Made by a program: the position numbers and the translations under genes
Assembly (NCBI RefSeq): GCF_000280925.3
Contig: NZ_CP012109.1
Location: 4,980,501 to 5,044,500 of the forward strand
Length of the DNA stretch: 64,000 bases
Source: Myxococcus hansupus
Lineage (GTDB): Bacteria; Myxococcota; Myxococcia; Myxococcales; Myxococcaceae
Reading direction: 5' to 3'
Part shown: piece after piece, positions 35,150-44,008 of the stretch
How positions within the stretch are numbered: the first letter of the stretch is position 1
Layout of the letters: each line of letters begins with the position of its first letter
Notes under the pieces: model-generated
What the model was told of the DNA's origin: nothing
Database searches by the model: none
The model's input: the letters and a program-made list of their open reading frames with translations, nothing else

Positions 35150-36358
35150 TCAGCGGCTGGCGGAGGTCGACGAGCCCGGCGACATGTGGGCGCGGTCGCC
35201 CGGAACGAGCTCTTCCAGCGAGCGGGTCATGAGGCAATTGGACGTGCGCTCCTTCACCTCGGTCACCATGCACGCGCCGATGTTCCGCCACGGATAGGCC
35301 TGCTCCTGCTTGGACGGCTTGCGCACGTCGTGGCCCAGCACGTGGCGCGAGGGGTCGCCCTTGCGGAGGATGTTGAAGGTGTTGCCCAGCTCCACGCCGT
35401 CCGCGCTGCCCTTGTCCACGACGATGCTGTGGTTCTCGCCCAGGATGGTGAGGTACGGCACCAGCGCGGTGATGACGGTGCCATCCACCTGCTTGGAGTT
35501 CGGCTTCGCCGTCACCTGCTCGGTGAGGCGCTCGCCCATGGGGCCCACCAGGTCACCGCGCTCGATGCCGTCCCAGGTGTCCATGATCTGCGCGGTGACG
35601 ATGCCGTCGCCCACGCGCTGCACGCGCAGGGTGCCCACGAAGTCGGTGAGGTAGCCCAACTGACGCCCCGTCGCCGGGTGCTTCACCGCCTGGGTGGTGT
35701 GGAAGACGACGTAGCGGTCCCCCACCTTCACGTCACCCTTCCGCTTGAAGCGCACGTAGACGCTGTCCGGGAAGGACAGCATCACCGCGTTGGAGGGCGA
35801 GCCGTCGATGCGGCCAGCCTCGTCCAGCTCGCGCTGGGTGACGAAGCCCTGCGTCGTCACGGGGACGGACTTGGCCACGTCGAAGCCAATCTTGCCCGTC
35901 ACGGTGACCTGGTTGTTGTTGGAGGCGAACTCCGTGGGCGCCGTCACGTCGCCCTCGTCCACCACCATCTCCGTCACCCGCGCGGGGACCTCTTCCCCAC
36001 CGGAGAAGAAGCGGACCTGGTTGCCGGGGTAGATCCAGTGCGGGTTGGCGATCTCCGGGTTGTAGGACCAGACCTTGGGCCAGTACCAGGGGCTGCCCAG
36101 GTAGCGCTGGGACAGGTCCCAGAGCGTGTCACCCGACTCGACGGAGTGGACCGTGCCCGGGGAGCTCTCGCGGCCCTGCGGCGCGCCCGGAGGAAGGGCG
36201 ACGGAGGTGGGCCGAGAGGACTCGGGGACCTCATCCATCACCTCGGCGCCGTCCATCTCTCCGCCAAGGTCCTGCTCCTCCTCGTTCTCCTGCTGGGCGT
36301 GCGCGGCCGGCGCGACGGCGAGGCTCAACATCAGCGAGGTGAGGATCCGGGAGCGCAT
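35150..36358 (-). CDS. Exported LysM-domain protein
   Basis: A 402-residue protein with a signal peptide (MRSRILTSLMLSLAVAPAAHAQ, in outline, cleaved near 21), an acidic linker, and a LysM domain at about 72-118 (SGDTLWDLSQRYLG, WPKVWSYNPEIANPHWIYPGN). A beta-rich C-terminal part of about 260 residues has no recognised family. LysM binds N-acetylglucosamine in peptidoglycan, so the protein is probably periplasmic and wall-bound. AAAGGA lies 7 nt before the ATG. The CpoB-like gene is 26 bp upstream, so the two may be cotranscribed. Confidence 0.82.
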   Translation of the reverse strand: MRSRILTSLMLSLAVAPAAHAQQENEEEQDLGGEMDGAEVMDEVPESSRPTSVALPPGAPQGRESSPGTVHSVESGDTLWDLSQRYLGSPWYWPKVWSYNPEIANPHWIYPGNQVRFFSGGEEVPARVTEMVVDEGDVTAPTEFASNNNQVTVTGKIGFDVAKSVPVTTQGFVTQRELDEAGRIDGSPSNAVMLSFPDSVYVRFKRKGDVKVGDRYVVFHTTQAVKHPATGRQLGYLTDFVGTLRVQRVGDGIVTAQIMDTWDGIERGDLVGPMGERLTEQVTAKPNSKQVDGTVITALVPYLTILGENHSIVVDKGSADGVELGNTFNILRKGDPSRHVLGHDVRKPSKQEQAYPWRNIGACMVTEVKERTSNCLMTRSLEELVPGDRAHMSPGSSTSASR

Positions 36359-36384
36359 CGCGAGACGTCCTTTCAAAAGAAGCT

Positions 36385-37242
36385 TCACTGGGGGAGCGCG
36401 GCGAGCCGCTGTTCCGCCTGGGTAGCAGCCGCCGTCCCCGGGAACTGGGTGACGACGCGGGTATAGAGCACCTTGGCATCCGCGGCCTGGTTGAGCCGCA
36501 TCCGGCACTCGGCGAGCCGGAGCATGCCGTCCAGCATGGCGTCCCCGGCGGGATAGCTGTCGATGAGCCGCTGGAACGTCTTGGCGGCCTGCTTGAAGTC
36601 GTTGAGGCCGATCTGCCCGAGCCCGCTGAAGTACAGCGCGTTGTCGGCCCGGGGGTGGCGCGGGTTCGCCTGGGCGAAGCGCGCCAGCCGCTCCACCCCG
36701 CCCTCCACGTTGCCGGTGCGGAGCATCGACACGCCCTGGTCGAACTCCAGCTCCAGCAGGTCGGGGTCCTTCTCCTCCCCCGCGGAGTCGTCGCTCGACG
36801 CCACCATGGTGGCGGCCCCGCTCGCGCTCCCCGAAGAAGCGTCGTCGGCGACGGGGCTGATGAACATCTCCATCTGCTCGTCGTCCGGCTCCGTCACCGC
36901 GACGGCGGTGGGCAGCCGCGGCGCGGGATCATGCCGCGGCTTGAGCTTCACCACCGCCAGTTCGGGCGTGGCGTCCAGCGCCACCGCGGGCGCGGCCTCC
37001 ACCTTCACCGGGATGGGCCGGGCGGCGCCGCTGTCGCTCGCGCTCCCCGCGCGGGCCACGGTGTCATGGGCCTCCAGGCGCTCCACCCGCTCCTTGAGCC
37101 GCTCCTGCGAAGCGCGCAACGTGCGCAGCTCGGCCCTCAGCGCGCCCAGCTCCGCTTCAGCGGGGGCGGTGGTGGCACAAGCGCACAGCGCGCAGAGGGG
37201 CGCGGCGGCGAGCAGACGGAAGATGACGGAGCGCGCGGGCAC
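36385..37242 (-). CDS. CpoB/YbgF-like TPR lipoprotein
   Basis: A 285-residue lipoprotein. The lipobox LCAC ends the signal sequence near residue 22. A coiled-coil follows (about 30-60, with the repeated LRAEL and LKERVERLEAH). A low-complexity linker spans about 65-150 and three TPR motifs close it (about 160-283). The order (coiled-coil then TPR) is that of CpoB/YbgF, which coordinates envelope constriction with Tol-Pal. Here it is beside a LysM protein and not a tol operon, so it is a CpoB-like protein and not proven CpoB. The start is GTG, directly after an AAAAAGG segment that is itself in a hairpin (37243-37286). Confidence 0.75.
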   Translation of the reverse strand: MPARSVIFRLLAAAPLCALCACATTAPAEAELGALRAELRTLRASQERLKERVERLEAHDTVARAGSASDSGAARPIPVKVEAAPAVALDATPELAVVKLKPRHDPAPRLPTAVAVTEPDDEQMEMFISPVADDASSGSASGAATMVASSDDSAGEEKDPDLLELEFDQGVSMLRTGNVEGGVERLARFAQANPRHPRADNALYFSGLGQIGLNDFKQAAKTFQRLIDSYPAGDAMLDGMLRLAECRMRLNQAADAKVLYTRVVTQFPGTAAATQAEQRLAALPQ

Positions 37243-37326
37243 GGGCCTTTTTCAGCAGAGGGGTCCCCCCGAGGATAGGAAGGCCCGTCGGAGAGCGTCA
37301 AGAAATCGGCCCCCCACACCGGGTGG

Positions 37327-38088
37327 CTAGAAGCGGTGTACCACGTAATTGAGGTGGCGCCCCGTGCGCCCCGCGTCCCGCCGGTGGGAGAAGAACCGCG
37401 TCGCGTCACACGCGGTACACGCCTGTAGCACGTCCACGTGCGCGGCCTTCAGCCCCGCCCGCTCCAGGGACAGCCGCACCGCCCGCGTCAAATCCAGGTG
37501 CGCCCGGGCCCCCTTCGTCACCACCACCTCCGGCCCGAAACGCGCGCGGAAGCGCTGTCCCAGCTCATCCGACACCTCGTAGCAACAGGCCTGTATCGCC
37601 GGCCCCACCGCCGCCAGCAGCCGCTCCGGCCGGCCCCCCCGCGCCACCAGCAGCTCCACGGCGCGCGCGCTGATGTCCGCGTCCGTGCCCCGCCACCCGG
37701 AGTGCACCGCGGCCACGCGCCGCCCGTCCGGGTCCACCAACAGCACCGGCACGCAATCCGCCGTGCCCACCGCCACCCAGTGCTCGGGCGTCTGCGTCCA
37801 CAGCCCGTCCGCCTCGCCCTCCGTGGGCCGCAGCCCCGCGTCCCCTTCCCCGCCCCGGGCCTCCTGCACGCGGTCCCCATGCACCTGGGACACCCGGCTC
37901 AACGCCCCGAGCGCCGCGCCCGCGGCCTCCGCCAGACGCCGGTGGTTCTCTTCCACGCGCGCCCGTTCATCCCCCACGGAGAAGCCCAGGTTGAGCGACG
38001 CAAAGGGGCCCTCGGACACGCCGCCCGCGCGGGTGGTGAAGCCGTGTGGCACGGGCAACAACGAGGACGTGAGGAACTCGGTCGACAT
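37327..38088 (-). CDS. pgeF: Peptidoglycan editing factor PgeF (multicopper polyphenol oxidase fold)
   Basis: A 253-residue protein of the YfiH/DUF152 family. PgeF removes misplaced L-Ser from muropeptide precursors; related proteins act on purine nucleosides. The metal-binding triad is H70 (QVHGDRV), C112 (TADCVPVL) and H129 (AVHSGWRGT). CCYEVSDEL and FSHRRD near the C-terminus are also typical. GGAG lies 5-6 nt before the ATG. It is the last gene on the minus strand before a divergent promoter region. Confidence 0.88.
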   Translation of the reverse strand: MSTEFLTSSLLPVPHGFTTRAGGVSEGPFASLNLGFSVGDERARVEENHRRLAEAAGAALGALSRVSQVHGDRVQEARGGEGDAGLRPTEGEADGLWTQTPEHWVAVGTADCVPVLLVDPDGRRVAAVHSGWRGTDADISARAVELLVARGGRPERLLAAVGPAIQACCYEVSDELGQRFRARFGPEVVVTKGARAHLDLTRAVRLSLERAGLKAAHVDVLQACTACDATRFFSHRRDAGRTGRHLNYVVHRF

Positions 38089-38170
38089 GGAATCTCCAGG
38101 AATCCACCTCGCTGACGCATCAGGAGGTGATCCAGCGTCAGCGCAATCGTAGGATGTTTCACCGCTTCGT

Positions 38171-38199
38171 TTGACAGGTCGTGTCAGCCAACTGACAAT
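38171..38199 (+). promoter_or_regulatory. Sigma-70 promoter overlapped by TGACA repeats
   Basis: A perfect TTGACA (38171-38176), a 17-bp spacer and GACAAT (38194-38199). Within it TGACA (38172), TGTCA (38182) and TGACA (38193) alternate at 10- to 11-bp spacing, forming two overlapping inverted repeats on one helix face. This suggests an operator. It sets the diguanylate cyclase start downstream of 38206. Confidence 0.55.
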
Positions 38200-38239
38200 T
38201 CGTGGCCTCCCGCTGCGCTCGAGAGCCGCGAGCATCCAC

Positions 38240-40180
38240 ATGCCCCTGGGTCCCGACACCATTGGTCGCAAGTTGCTGTGGAGCATCGCCCTGCCGGGCC
38301 TGCTCGTGGCACTGCTGGGTGTTGGCCACTTCTGGCGTGAGGCGCGGGTCTCCGTGCAGGACGCGACGCAGGTGGAGTCCCTGGCGCTCGCGGAGTTCGT
38401 CGCCTCCACCTTCACGCTTCCGCAGGCGCGAGGCACCCCGGCCCACAGCGCCGTCACGGAGGTGATGCGCTCCGACACGCGGCTGTTCCGCTCCGTGGAG
38501 GACGTGCGGGTGCTGACGCCCGACGGGCGCATCCTCTGGTCTCGCCGCGCGGGGGAAGAGGGCTCGGTGCATCCGGAGGCCGCGCGCCTCACCGCCCCTG
38601 GCCCCGAGCGCGCGCGCTCCGTGGCGCAGATGACCGAGGTGATTCGCCCCCTGGGCGGTCCCGAGTGCGCGGGCTGTCACACGGGCAGCGAGGTCCCCGG
38701 CGCGAGCATCCTCCAGCTCCGCATGACGGAGCCCGAGCTGCACCAGCAGCTCTCCACGGTGTTCGGCGCGGCGCTTGGCTCCATGGGGCTGTTCGTGGTG
38801 ATGCTCGCGGCCCTCACCGGGCTGGGGCTGCACTTCGTGCTCACCCGGCCCTTGCGCAAGCTGAGCGCGGCCATGCGGCGCGCGGAGGCCGGCGACTTGC
38901 TGGTGCGCGCGGAGGCGCGGGGCTCGGACGAGCTGGCGCAGCTTGGCGCGGCCTTCAACCAGATGCTGGCGCGGCTCACGTCGATGAAGGCGGAGGAGAT
39001 CGACACCCACCGCGACCTGGAGCTGGTGAAGGAGAAGCTGGCGCTCAAGGACGAGCTGGAGGACCGCCTCAAGGAGCTGTCGCTGCTGTTCGACGTGGCG
39101 CGCTCGCTCAACGCCACGCTGGAGCTGGACGAGTTGCTGGACGCCGTCACCCGGCAAGTGACGGAGCGGCTGCACATCCCCGAGTTCTCCATCATGTTGA
39201 TGAACCCGGACGGCGTGCTCGAAATCAAGCACGCGTGGCCGGAGGGCCGGGGCGCCGAGGGGCTCACCTTCGCCCTGGGCGAAGGCGCCTGTGGCCGCGC
39301 CGCGGAGACGCGCAAGGCGGTGTACCTGCCGGACACGTCGGACCGCTCCAGCGTGTTCGCCAAGCCGGACCTGGTGAAGGGTGGGCTGAACACCGGCGCG
39401 CTGCTGGCCGCGCCCATGGTGCACATGGAGACGCTGCTGGGCGTGATGAACTTCCAGCGCCCCGAGGTGGCCAGCTTCTCCGCGGAGGAAATCGAGCTGC
39501 TCACCGCGGTGGCGGACGTGGTGGCCACGGCGGTGAAGAACGCCCGGCTCCACGCGGAGACGGTGAAGCTCACCATGACGGACCCGCTCACCGGCGTGCC
39601 CAACCGGCGGCACCTGTTCCAGCGCATGGAGCTGGAGCTGGCGCGCGCCAACCGCTTCGGGACGCCGCTGGCGCTGCTCATGGTGGACGTGGACCACTTC
39701 AAGCGCATCAACGACCTGGCCGGACACCGCGTGGGTGACGAGTCCCTGCGCCGCGTGTGCGACGTGCTGCGGCTGCGCGTGCGCAAGGTGGACACCCTGG
39801 CCCGCTACGGCGGCGAGGAGTTCGTGCTGCTGCTGCCGCAGACCACCAAGGCGGAGGCCATGGAGGTCGCCGAGAAGCTGCGCCGCGCGGTGGCGGAGTC
39901 GGTGGCGCTGGCCCAGCCAGGGCTGCCCGGCAACCACATCACCGTGTCCGTCGGTGTGTCGCACTACCCCTCGGACGCCAACGCCCAGGAAGAGCTGGTG
40001 GACTGCGCGGACGCGGCGCTCTACTTCAGCAAGCGCACGGGCCGCAACCGCAGCACGCTGTATGAAGCCGGCATGGAGCTGCACCCGGGCCGCGAGCGCG
40101 GTCCCCACTCCCCCGCCAGCGCCACCGAGCCCCCCACCGTCTCCGCGCCCAAGCCGCCGAGCGGTCTCGCCAAGGCGTAG
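38240..40180 (+). CDS. Membrane diguanylate cyclase with periplasmic haem-c motif, HAMP and GAF
   Basis: About 646 residues. Order: membrane helix (about 10-30), a periplasmic sensor (30-165) containing CAGCH (143-147), a second helix (about 170-195), HAMP (195-250), a short coiled-coil, GAF (about 280-430) and GGDEF (about 460-620). The active site is GGEEF (524-528), and the inhibitory I-site RKVD lies five residues before its Tyr-Gly. So it should make c-di-GMP and be product-inhibited. The haem motif suggests redox or gas sensing. I chose the ATG at 38240; an earlier TTG (38171) is the promoter -35 itself. Confidence 0.87.
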   Translation: MPLGPDTIGRKLLWSIALPGLLVALLGVGHFWREARVSVQDATQVESLALAEFVASTFTLPQARGTPAHSAVTEVMRSDTRLFRSVEDVRVLTPDGRILWSRRAGEEGSVHPEAARLTAPGPERARSVAQMTEVIRPLGGPECAGCHTGSEVPGASILQLRMTEPELHQQLSTVFGAALGSMGLFVVMLAALTGLGLHFVLTRPLRKLSAAMRRAEAGDLLVRAEARGSDELAQLGAAFNQMLARLTSMKAEEIDTHRDLELVKEKLALKDELEDRLKELSLLFDVARSLNATLELDELLDAVTRQVTERLHIPEFSIMLMNPDGVLEIKHAWPEGRGAEGLTFALGEGACGRAAETRKAVYLPDTSDRSSVFAKPDLVKGGLNTGALLAAPMVHMETLLGVMNFQRPEVASFSAEEIELLTAVADVVATAVKNARLHAETVKLTMTDPLTGVPNRRHLFQRMELELARANRFGTPLALLMVDVDHFKRINDLAGHRVGDESLRRVCDVLRLRVRKVDTLARYGGEEFVLLLPQTTKAEAMEVAEKLRRAVAESVALAQPGLPGNHITVSVGVSHYPSDANAQEELVDCADAALYFSKRTGRNRSTLYEAGMELHPGRERGPHSPASATEPPTVSAPKPPSGLAKA

Positions 40181-40194
40181 TCTCCGACGCCGCT

Positions 40195-40785
40195 TCAGCG
40201 GCTCACCAGCGACTGCACCAGGGGCAGCATCAGCTCCGCCCACTCCGAGTAGCCCTCGTCCGAGGGATGGAACCCGTCGCTGGAGAAGAAGTGCGGGCTG
40301 TGCGGAATCATCGCCTTGCTGGCGGTGAAGAGGTCCACCAGGTGCAACCCGTGCGCGTGGGCCACCTCGGCGATGGCGGCGTTGAAGGGCTCGATGCGGC
40401 CTTCGTACAGGGCCGCGGGCACCATCTTCGCCACCGGCGCGAGCGCCAGGTCCACGAGGTTCACCACCACCAGCGGCGCCCCGGTCTGCTTCAGGCGCCG
40501 GGCGATGCGGTCCAGGTCGTCCTGGAAGTCCTCCAGCGGCGTGCCGCGCCAGACGTCGTTGGTGCCAATGCCCAACGTCACCAGCGTGGGCTGCGAGGCC
40601 ACGGCGCGCTTCACCTGTCCGGTGAAGACGTCTCGGATGCGCGCCCCGCTCTGCCCCAAGTTGGTGAGGCCCACGGCCAGGCCCGCCGCGCGCAGCCGGG
40701 ACGCCAGGCGGTCGGGATAGCCGCCTCGCGAGGCGCCCACGCCCACCGCCGTGCTGTCACCCAGCGCCACGTAGTTGACGCTCAT
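40195..40785 (-). CDS. SGNH/GDSL-family hydrolase
   Basis: A 196-residue esterase-fold protein. Block I is VALGDSTAVG (nucleophile Ser11), block II has NLGQSGARI, block III GIGTNDVW and block V SSDGFHPSDEGY with the Asp-x2-His dyad. No signal peptide is seen, so it is probably cytoplasmic. SGNH enzymes hydrolyse acyl esters or acetyl groups; the substrate is unknown. It starts 22 bp after the htrA stop codon, so it is probably cotranscribed with the protease. Confidence 0.85.
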   Translation of the reverse strand: MSVNYVALGDSTAVGVGASRGGYPDRLASRLRAAGLAVGLTNLGQSGARIRDVFTGQVKRAVASQPTLVTLGIGTNDVWRGTPLEDFQDDLDRIARRLKQTGAPLVVVNLVDLALAPVAKMVPAALYEGRIEPFNAAIAEVAHAHGLHLVDLFTASKAMIPHSPHFFSSDGFHPSDEGYSEWAELMLPLVQSLVSR

Positions 40786-40807
40786 CCGCCGCGCTCCAGT
40801 CGCGGGC

Positions 40808-42295
40808 TCACGGCACCCGCAGGGCCCTCAGATTGCGCGCGCCACCGGGCGCTGTCACGCGCAACAGCAAGGTGCTCCCAGACGCGGCGCCCTTGATGAT
40901 GCGGGCCAGGGCATCCGCGTTCTCCACCTTCTTGCGGTTGGCCTCGATGACCACCATGCCGGGCTCCAGTTGCGCGCGGTCCGCCGGCGAGCCGGGCACC
41001 ACGTCGGTGATGAGCGCCCCGCTGCTGTCCGTGAAGCCGGCCTGCTGGGCCGTGCGCGCATCCAGGTTCTGGAGGCTGACGCCCACGCGCCGCGAGCTCT
41101 CCTGCTGGTCGTCCGGCTTCTGCTTCGCGGAGGCCACGCCCTCCAGGTCCGGCCGCGTGCCCAACGCCACCTTCACGTCCTGCTTCTTGCCGTCGCGAAA
41201 GAGCGTCAGCGTGGAGGTGCTGCCGGGCCGCTTGAGCGCCACGGTGCGCGTCAGCTCGCCGCTGGACGTCACGGTCCTCCCGTCGATGGCGATGACGACG
41301 TCATCCTGCTTGAGCCCCGCCTTCGAGGCCGGCGAGGACGGCATGATTTGCGTGAGGATGGCGCCCTCGTTCACGGGAAGCTTGAGCGCGCTCGCCAGGT
41401 CCCGCGTCAGGTCCTGGATGCCCACGCCGAGCCACGCGCGCGTGACGGAGCCTTCCTTCTGCAACTGCGGCAGCAGCGAGCTGATGAGGTTGCTGGGCAC
41501 CGCGAAGCCGATGCCCGAGCCCCCGCCCACGATGGCGGTGTTGATGCCCACCACCTGGCCCCGCATGTCGAAGAGCGGGCCGCCGGAGTTGCCGGGGTTG
41601 ATGGCCGCGTCCGTCTGAAGGAACTCGTCGTACTGGCTGGCGCCAATCTCGCGCGCCCGCGCGGAGACGATGCCCAGGCTGACGCTGGAGGCGAGCCCGA
41701 ACGGGTTGCCAATGGCCACCACCCAGTCGCCCACGCGCAGCGCATCCGAGTTGCCCAGCTTCACCGTGGGCAGCCCTTCCACCTTCTCCTTCAACCGCAC
41801 CAGCGCCACGTCGGTGAGCGGGTCGCGCCCCACGACTTCGCCGCTGAAGCTGCGCCCGTCATTTAGACGGATGGTGATGGTGACCGCGTCCTCCACCACG
41901 TGGTTGTTGGTGAGAATCAGGCCCTTGGGGTCGATGATGAAACCGGACCCCGCGCCTTGCCGGAGCGGCTCACGGCGCTGGCTGCCGCCCTCCCGTCCGC
42001 CGCCGAAGAAGCGGTCAAAGAGCGGGTTGTCCTCCATCCCCCGAGGCATGCCGCTGCCCCGGGCCTGCACGTCCACGTTGACGACGGCGGACTTCACCGA
42101 CTCCACCAGCGGGGCCAGGGACGGGAGTGTCTGGGCCTCTCGCGTCGCGGGCTGGAGCACGTTGTCCGGCCCCTGCTGCGGCGTGGCCGCCGGGGCCGGC
42201 CTCGACGCGGGCGCCTGGGCAACGGCGGCGGAGGGCAACGCGACCAGGAGCGCGGCGACGAGCGCCTTCCGGAACGACACGGTCGAACGGTTCAT
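40808..42295 (-). CDS. DegP/HtrA-type periplasmic serine protease
   Basis: A 495-residue protease-chaperone. A signal peptide (about 1-28, ending AAVAQ) is followed by a trypsin-like domain with the triad H132 (LTNNHVVED), D162 (LTDVALVRL) and S237 (GNSGGPL), then two PDZ domains (about 285-375 and 390-490). This is the DegP/DegQ/DegS family; two PDZ domains favour DegP or DegQ. The ATG at 42295 follows GGAG by 5 nt; a GTG two codons earlier overlaps that RBS. It begins 98 bp after the GH57 gene. Confidence 0.92.
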   Translation of the reverse strand: MNRSTVSFRKALVAALLVALPSAAVAQAPASRPAPAATPQQGPDNVLQPATREAQTLPSLAPLVESVKSAVVNVDVQARGSGMPRGMEDNPLFDRFFGGGREGGSQRREPLRQGAGSGFIIDPKGLILTNNHVVEDAVTITIRLNDGRSFSGEVVGRDPLTDVALVRLKEKVEGLPTVKLGNSDALRVGDWVVAIGNPFGLASSVSLGIVSARAREIGASQYDEFLQTDAAINPGNSGGPLFDMRGQVVGINTAIVGGGSGIGFAVPSNLISSLLPQLQKEGSVTRAWLGVGIQDLTRDLASALKLPVNEGAILTQIMPSSPASKAGLKQDDVVIAIDGRTVTSSGELTRTVALKRPGSTSTLTLFRDGKKQDVKVALGTRPDLEGVASAKQKPDDQQESSRRVGVSLQNLDARTAQQAGFTDSSGALITDVVPGSPADRAQLEPGMVVIEANRKKVENADALARIIKGAASGSTLLLRVTAPGGARNLRALRVP

Positions 42296-42393
42296 ATGCA
42301 CTCCAAGCTAGATCCGAAGTGCCGCCCCGCAAGCCCAACTGCCTGTCGTGGCGGGAAGAAGACACACCCACCCCTCCCCTCCTCCCTGGGTCC

Positions 42394-43983
42394 TCAGGCA
42401 GGCTGATAGAGGCGGTAGTCCAGCTCTGGATAGAGGTTGTCGCGGCTCTCGACGTGGGTGAGCCAGCCCTCGTCCACGCTGCCACCGCGAAGCTGCTCGT
42501 GCAGGCGCTGGAACCGCAGGAGGTGCTCGCGCGTGCGGCGCTGCGCGTACTCCACCATGGTGCCCGTCTTCATGATGAAGGCCCAATCCGAGGACTGCGC
42601 GAGCAGCAGCTCCCGCGCGGCCTGGTTGAGCGCGCGGCGTTGCAGCTCGCCCGCATCCGGGAAGTCCCGCGCGAGCGCCACCATCTGCTTCGCGCTGTGC
42701 GTGAGGTGGCGGTAGATCCAATCGTTGCTGCCGTCCAGCCACATGCCCGCGTACCCCCCCGCGCCCCACGAGGACAGCGGCGGCGTCGCCACCTGATTCT
42801 CCGGGTGCTCCCGCAGGTCATCCGACGGCGTCACCAGCTTGAAGGTCTTCTGGTCGTACGCGGCCTTGCGGATGAAGAAGTCGAGGAACTGCGGCCCCTC
42901 GAACCACCAGTGACCGAAGAGTTCGGCGTCGTAGGGCGCGACCACGACAGGCGCTCGGCCCCCAAGGCGTGCGGCGAGGTCTTCAATCTGCCGTTCGCGG
43001 TTGAACAGGAAGTTGCCCGCGTGGACGGCGGCGCGCTCACGCGCGGCCCGAGGGTCATACGGGCGCTTGTCGTCCGTCTTGCCGGTGATGCGGAAGTACT
43101 TGAAGCCCGTGTTCTTGCGTTCACCGGTGGGCTGGATGAACGGGCGGATGTAGTCCAGGTCCAGGTCCCAGCCGATGTCCCGGTAGAACTCGCGGTAGTC
43201 CGGGTCGCCCGGGTAGCCGTGCTCGGTGCTCCACACCTGCTGGCTGCTCTCTGGATCCCTCGCGTACGCGGCCACGCCGGCCTCGGTGAAGACCGGGGCG
43301 TAGGGCCCGTGCAGCGGCCGGGGCACCGCGTCCGTCAGGCCGTGCGTGTCCACGAAGAAGTACCGGATGCGCTCGTTGGCGAGCAGGCGCTCCAGGCCCG
43401 GGTAGTAACCGCACTCGGCCAGCCAGATGCCCGCGGGGTCCTTGCCGAAGTGCTGGCGGTAGTGATTCGCCGCCACCGTCACCTGGGCCCGGACGGCCTC
43501 CGGCACCTGATGCATCAACGGCAGGAAGCCGTGGGTGGCGTTGCACGTGAGGATGTCCAGATGGCCCGCGTCCTGGAGACGGCGGAACGCGCTGACCAGG
43601 TCGCGCCGGTAGCGGTCGTGGAACATGCCTCGCAGGGACTCGAAGTGGTCCCGATAGAAGTGGGCAATGGGCCCGAACGTGGCGTCATGGCGCGTGCGGT
43701 GGACTTCCCGCGCGCCCAGCTCGCAGAGCAGGTCCAGCCGCCGTGCGTAACGCTCCATCAGGAGCTCGTCTCGAAGCATGGAGACGAGCGTCGGAGACAG
43801 CGTCATCGCCAGCCGGAACGGGACGCCGTCCTCCGCCAGCTTGTCGAAGACCTGGAGCAGCGGGAGGTACGTCTCGGAGATGGCTTCGTAGAGCCAGTCC
43901 TCCTCGAGGAAGTCCTCGTGCTCGGGGTGCCGGACGAAGGGGAGGTGCGCATGGAGAACCAACGCGAGGGAGCCCTGGCTCAT
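42394..43983 (-). CDS. GH57 1,4-alpha-glucan branching enzyme (DUF1957)
   Basis: A 529-residue GH57 enzyme. The opening LALVLHAHLPFVRHPE is the first GH57 motif. The nucleophile Glu lies in IWLAECGYYPG and the acid/base Asp in PYDAELFGHWWFEG. A DUF1957 helical domain closes the protein. Such enzymes branch alpha-1,4-glucan to alpha-1,6. The DUF4912 gene lies 25 bp upstream, and a GT-B glycosyltransferase is divergent from that. The trio recurs in several phyla, which suggests glycogen or another alpha-glucan. Confidence 0.9.
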   Translation of the reverse strand: MSQGSLALVLHAHLPFVRHPEHEDFLEEDWLYEAISETYLPLLQVFDKLAEDGVPFRLAMTLSPTLVSMLRDELLMERYARRLDLLCELGAREVHRTRHDATFGPIAHFYRDHFESLRGMFHDRYRRDLVSAFRRLQDAGHLDILTCNATHGFLPLMHQVPEAVRAQVTVAANHYRQHFGKDPAGIWLAECGYYPGLERLLANERIRYFFVDTHGLTDAVPRPLHGPYAPVFTEAGVAAYARDPESSQQVWSTEHGYPGDPDYREFYRDIGWDLDLDYIRPFIQPTGERKNTGFKYFRITGKTDDKRPYDPRAARERAAVHAGNFLFNRERQIEDLAARLGGRAPVVVAPYDAELFGHWWFEGPQFLDFFIRKAAYDQKTFKLVTPSDDLREHPENQVATPPLSSWGAGGYAGMWLDGSNDWIYRHLTHSAKQMVALARDFPDAGELQRRALNQAARELLLAQSSDWAFIMKTGTMVEYAQRRTREHLLRFQRLHEQLRGGSVDEGWLTHVESRDNLYPELDYRLYQPA

Positions 43984-44008
43984 GGTCGTTCGAAGTCTCC
44001 GTGCAGGT

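Noticed and set aside
38159-40243. A 694-codon minus-strand frame opposite the diguanylate cyclase
   Set aside because: It mirrors a gene with clear GAF and GGDEF motifs. It is His/Arg/Gln-rich with no recognisable domain, so it is a third-position GC artefact.
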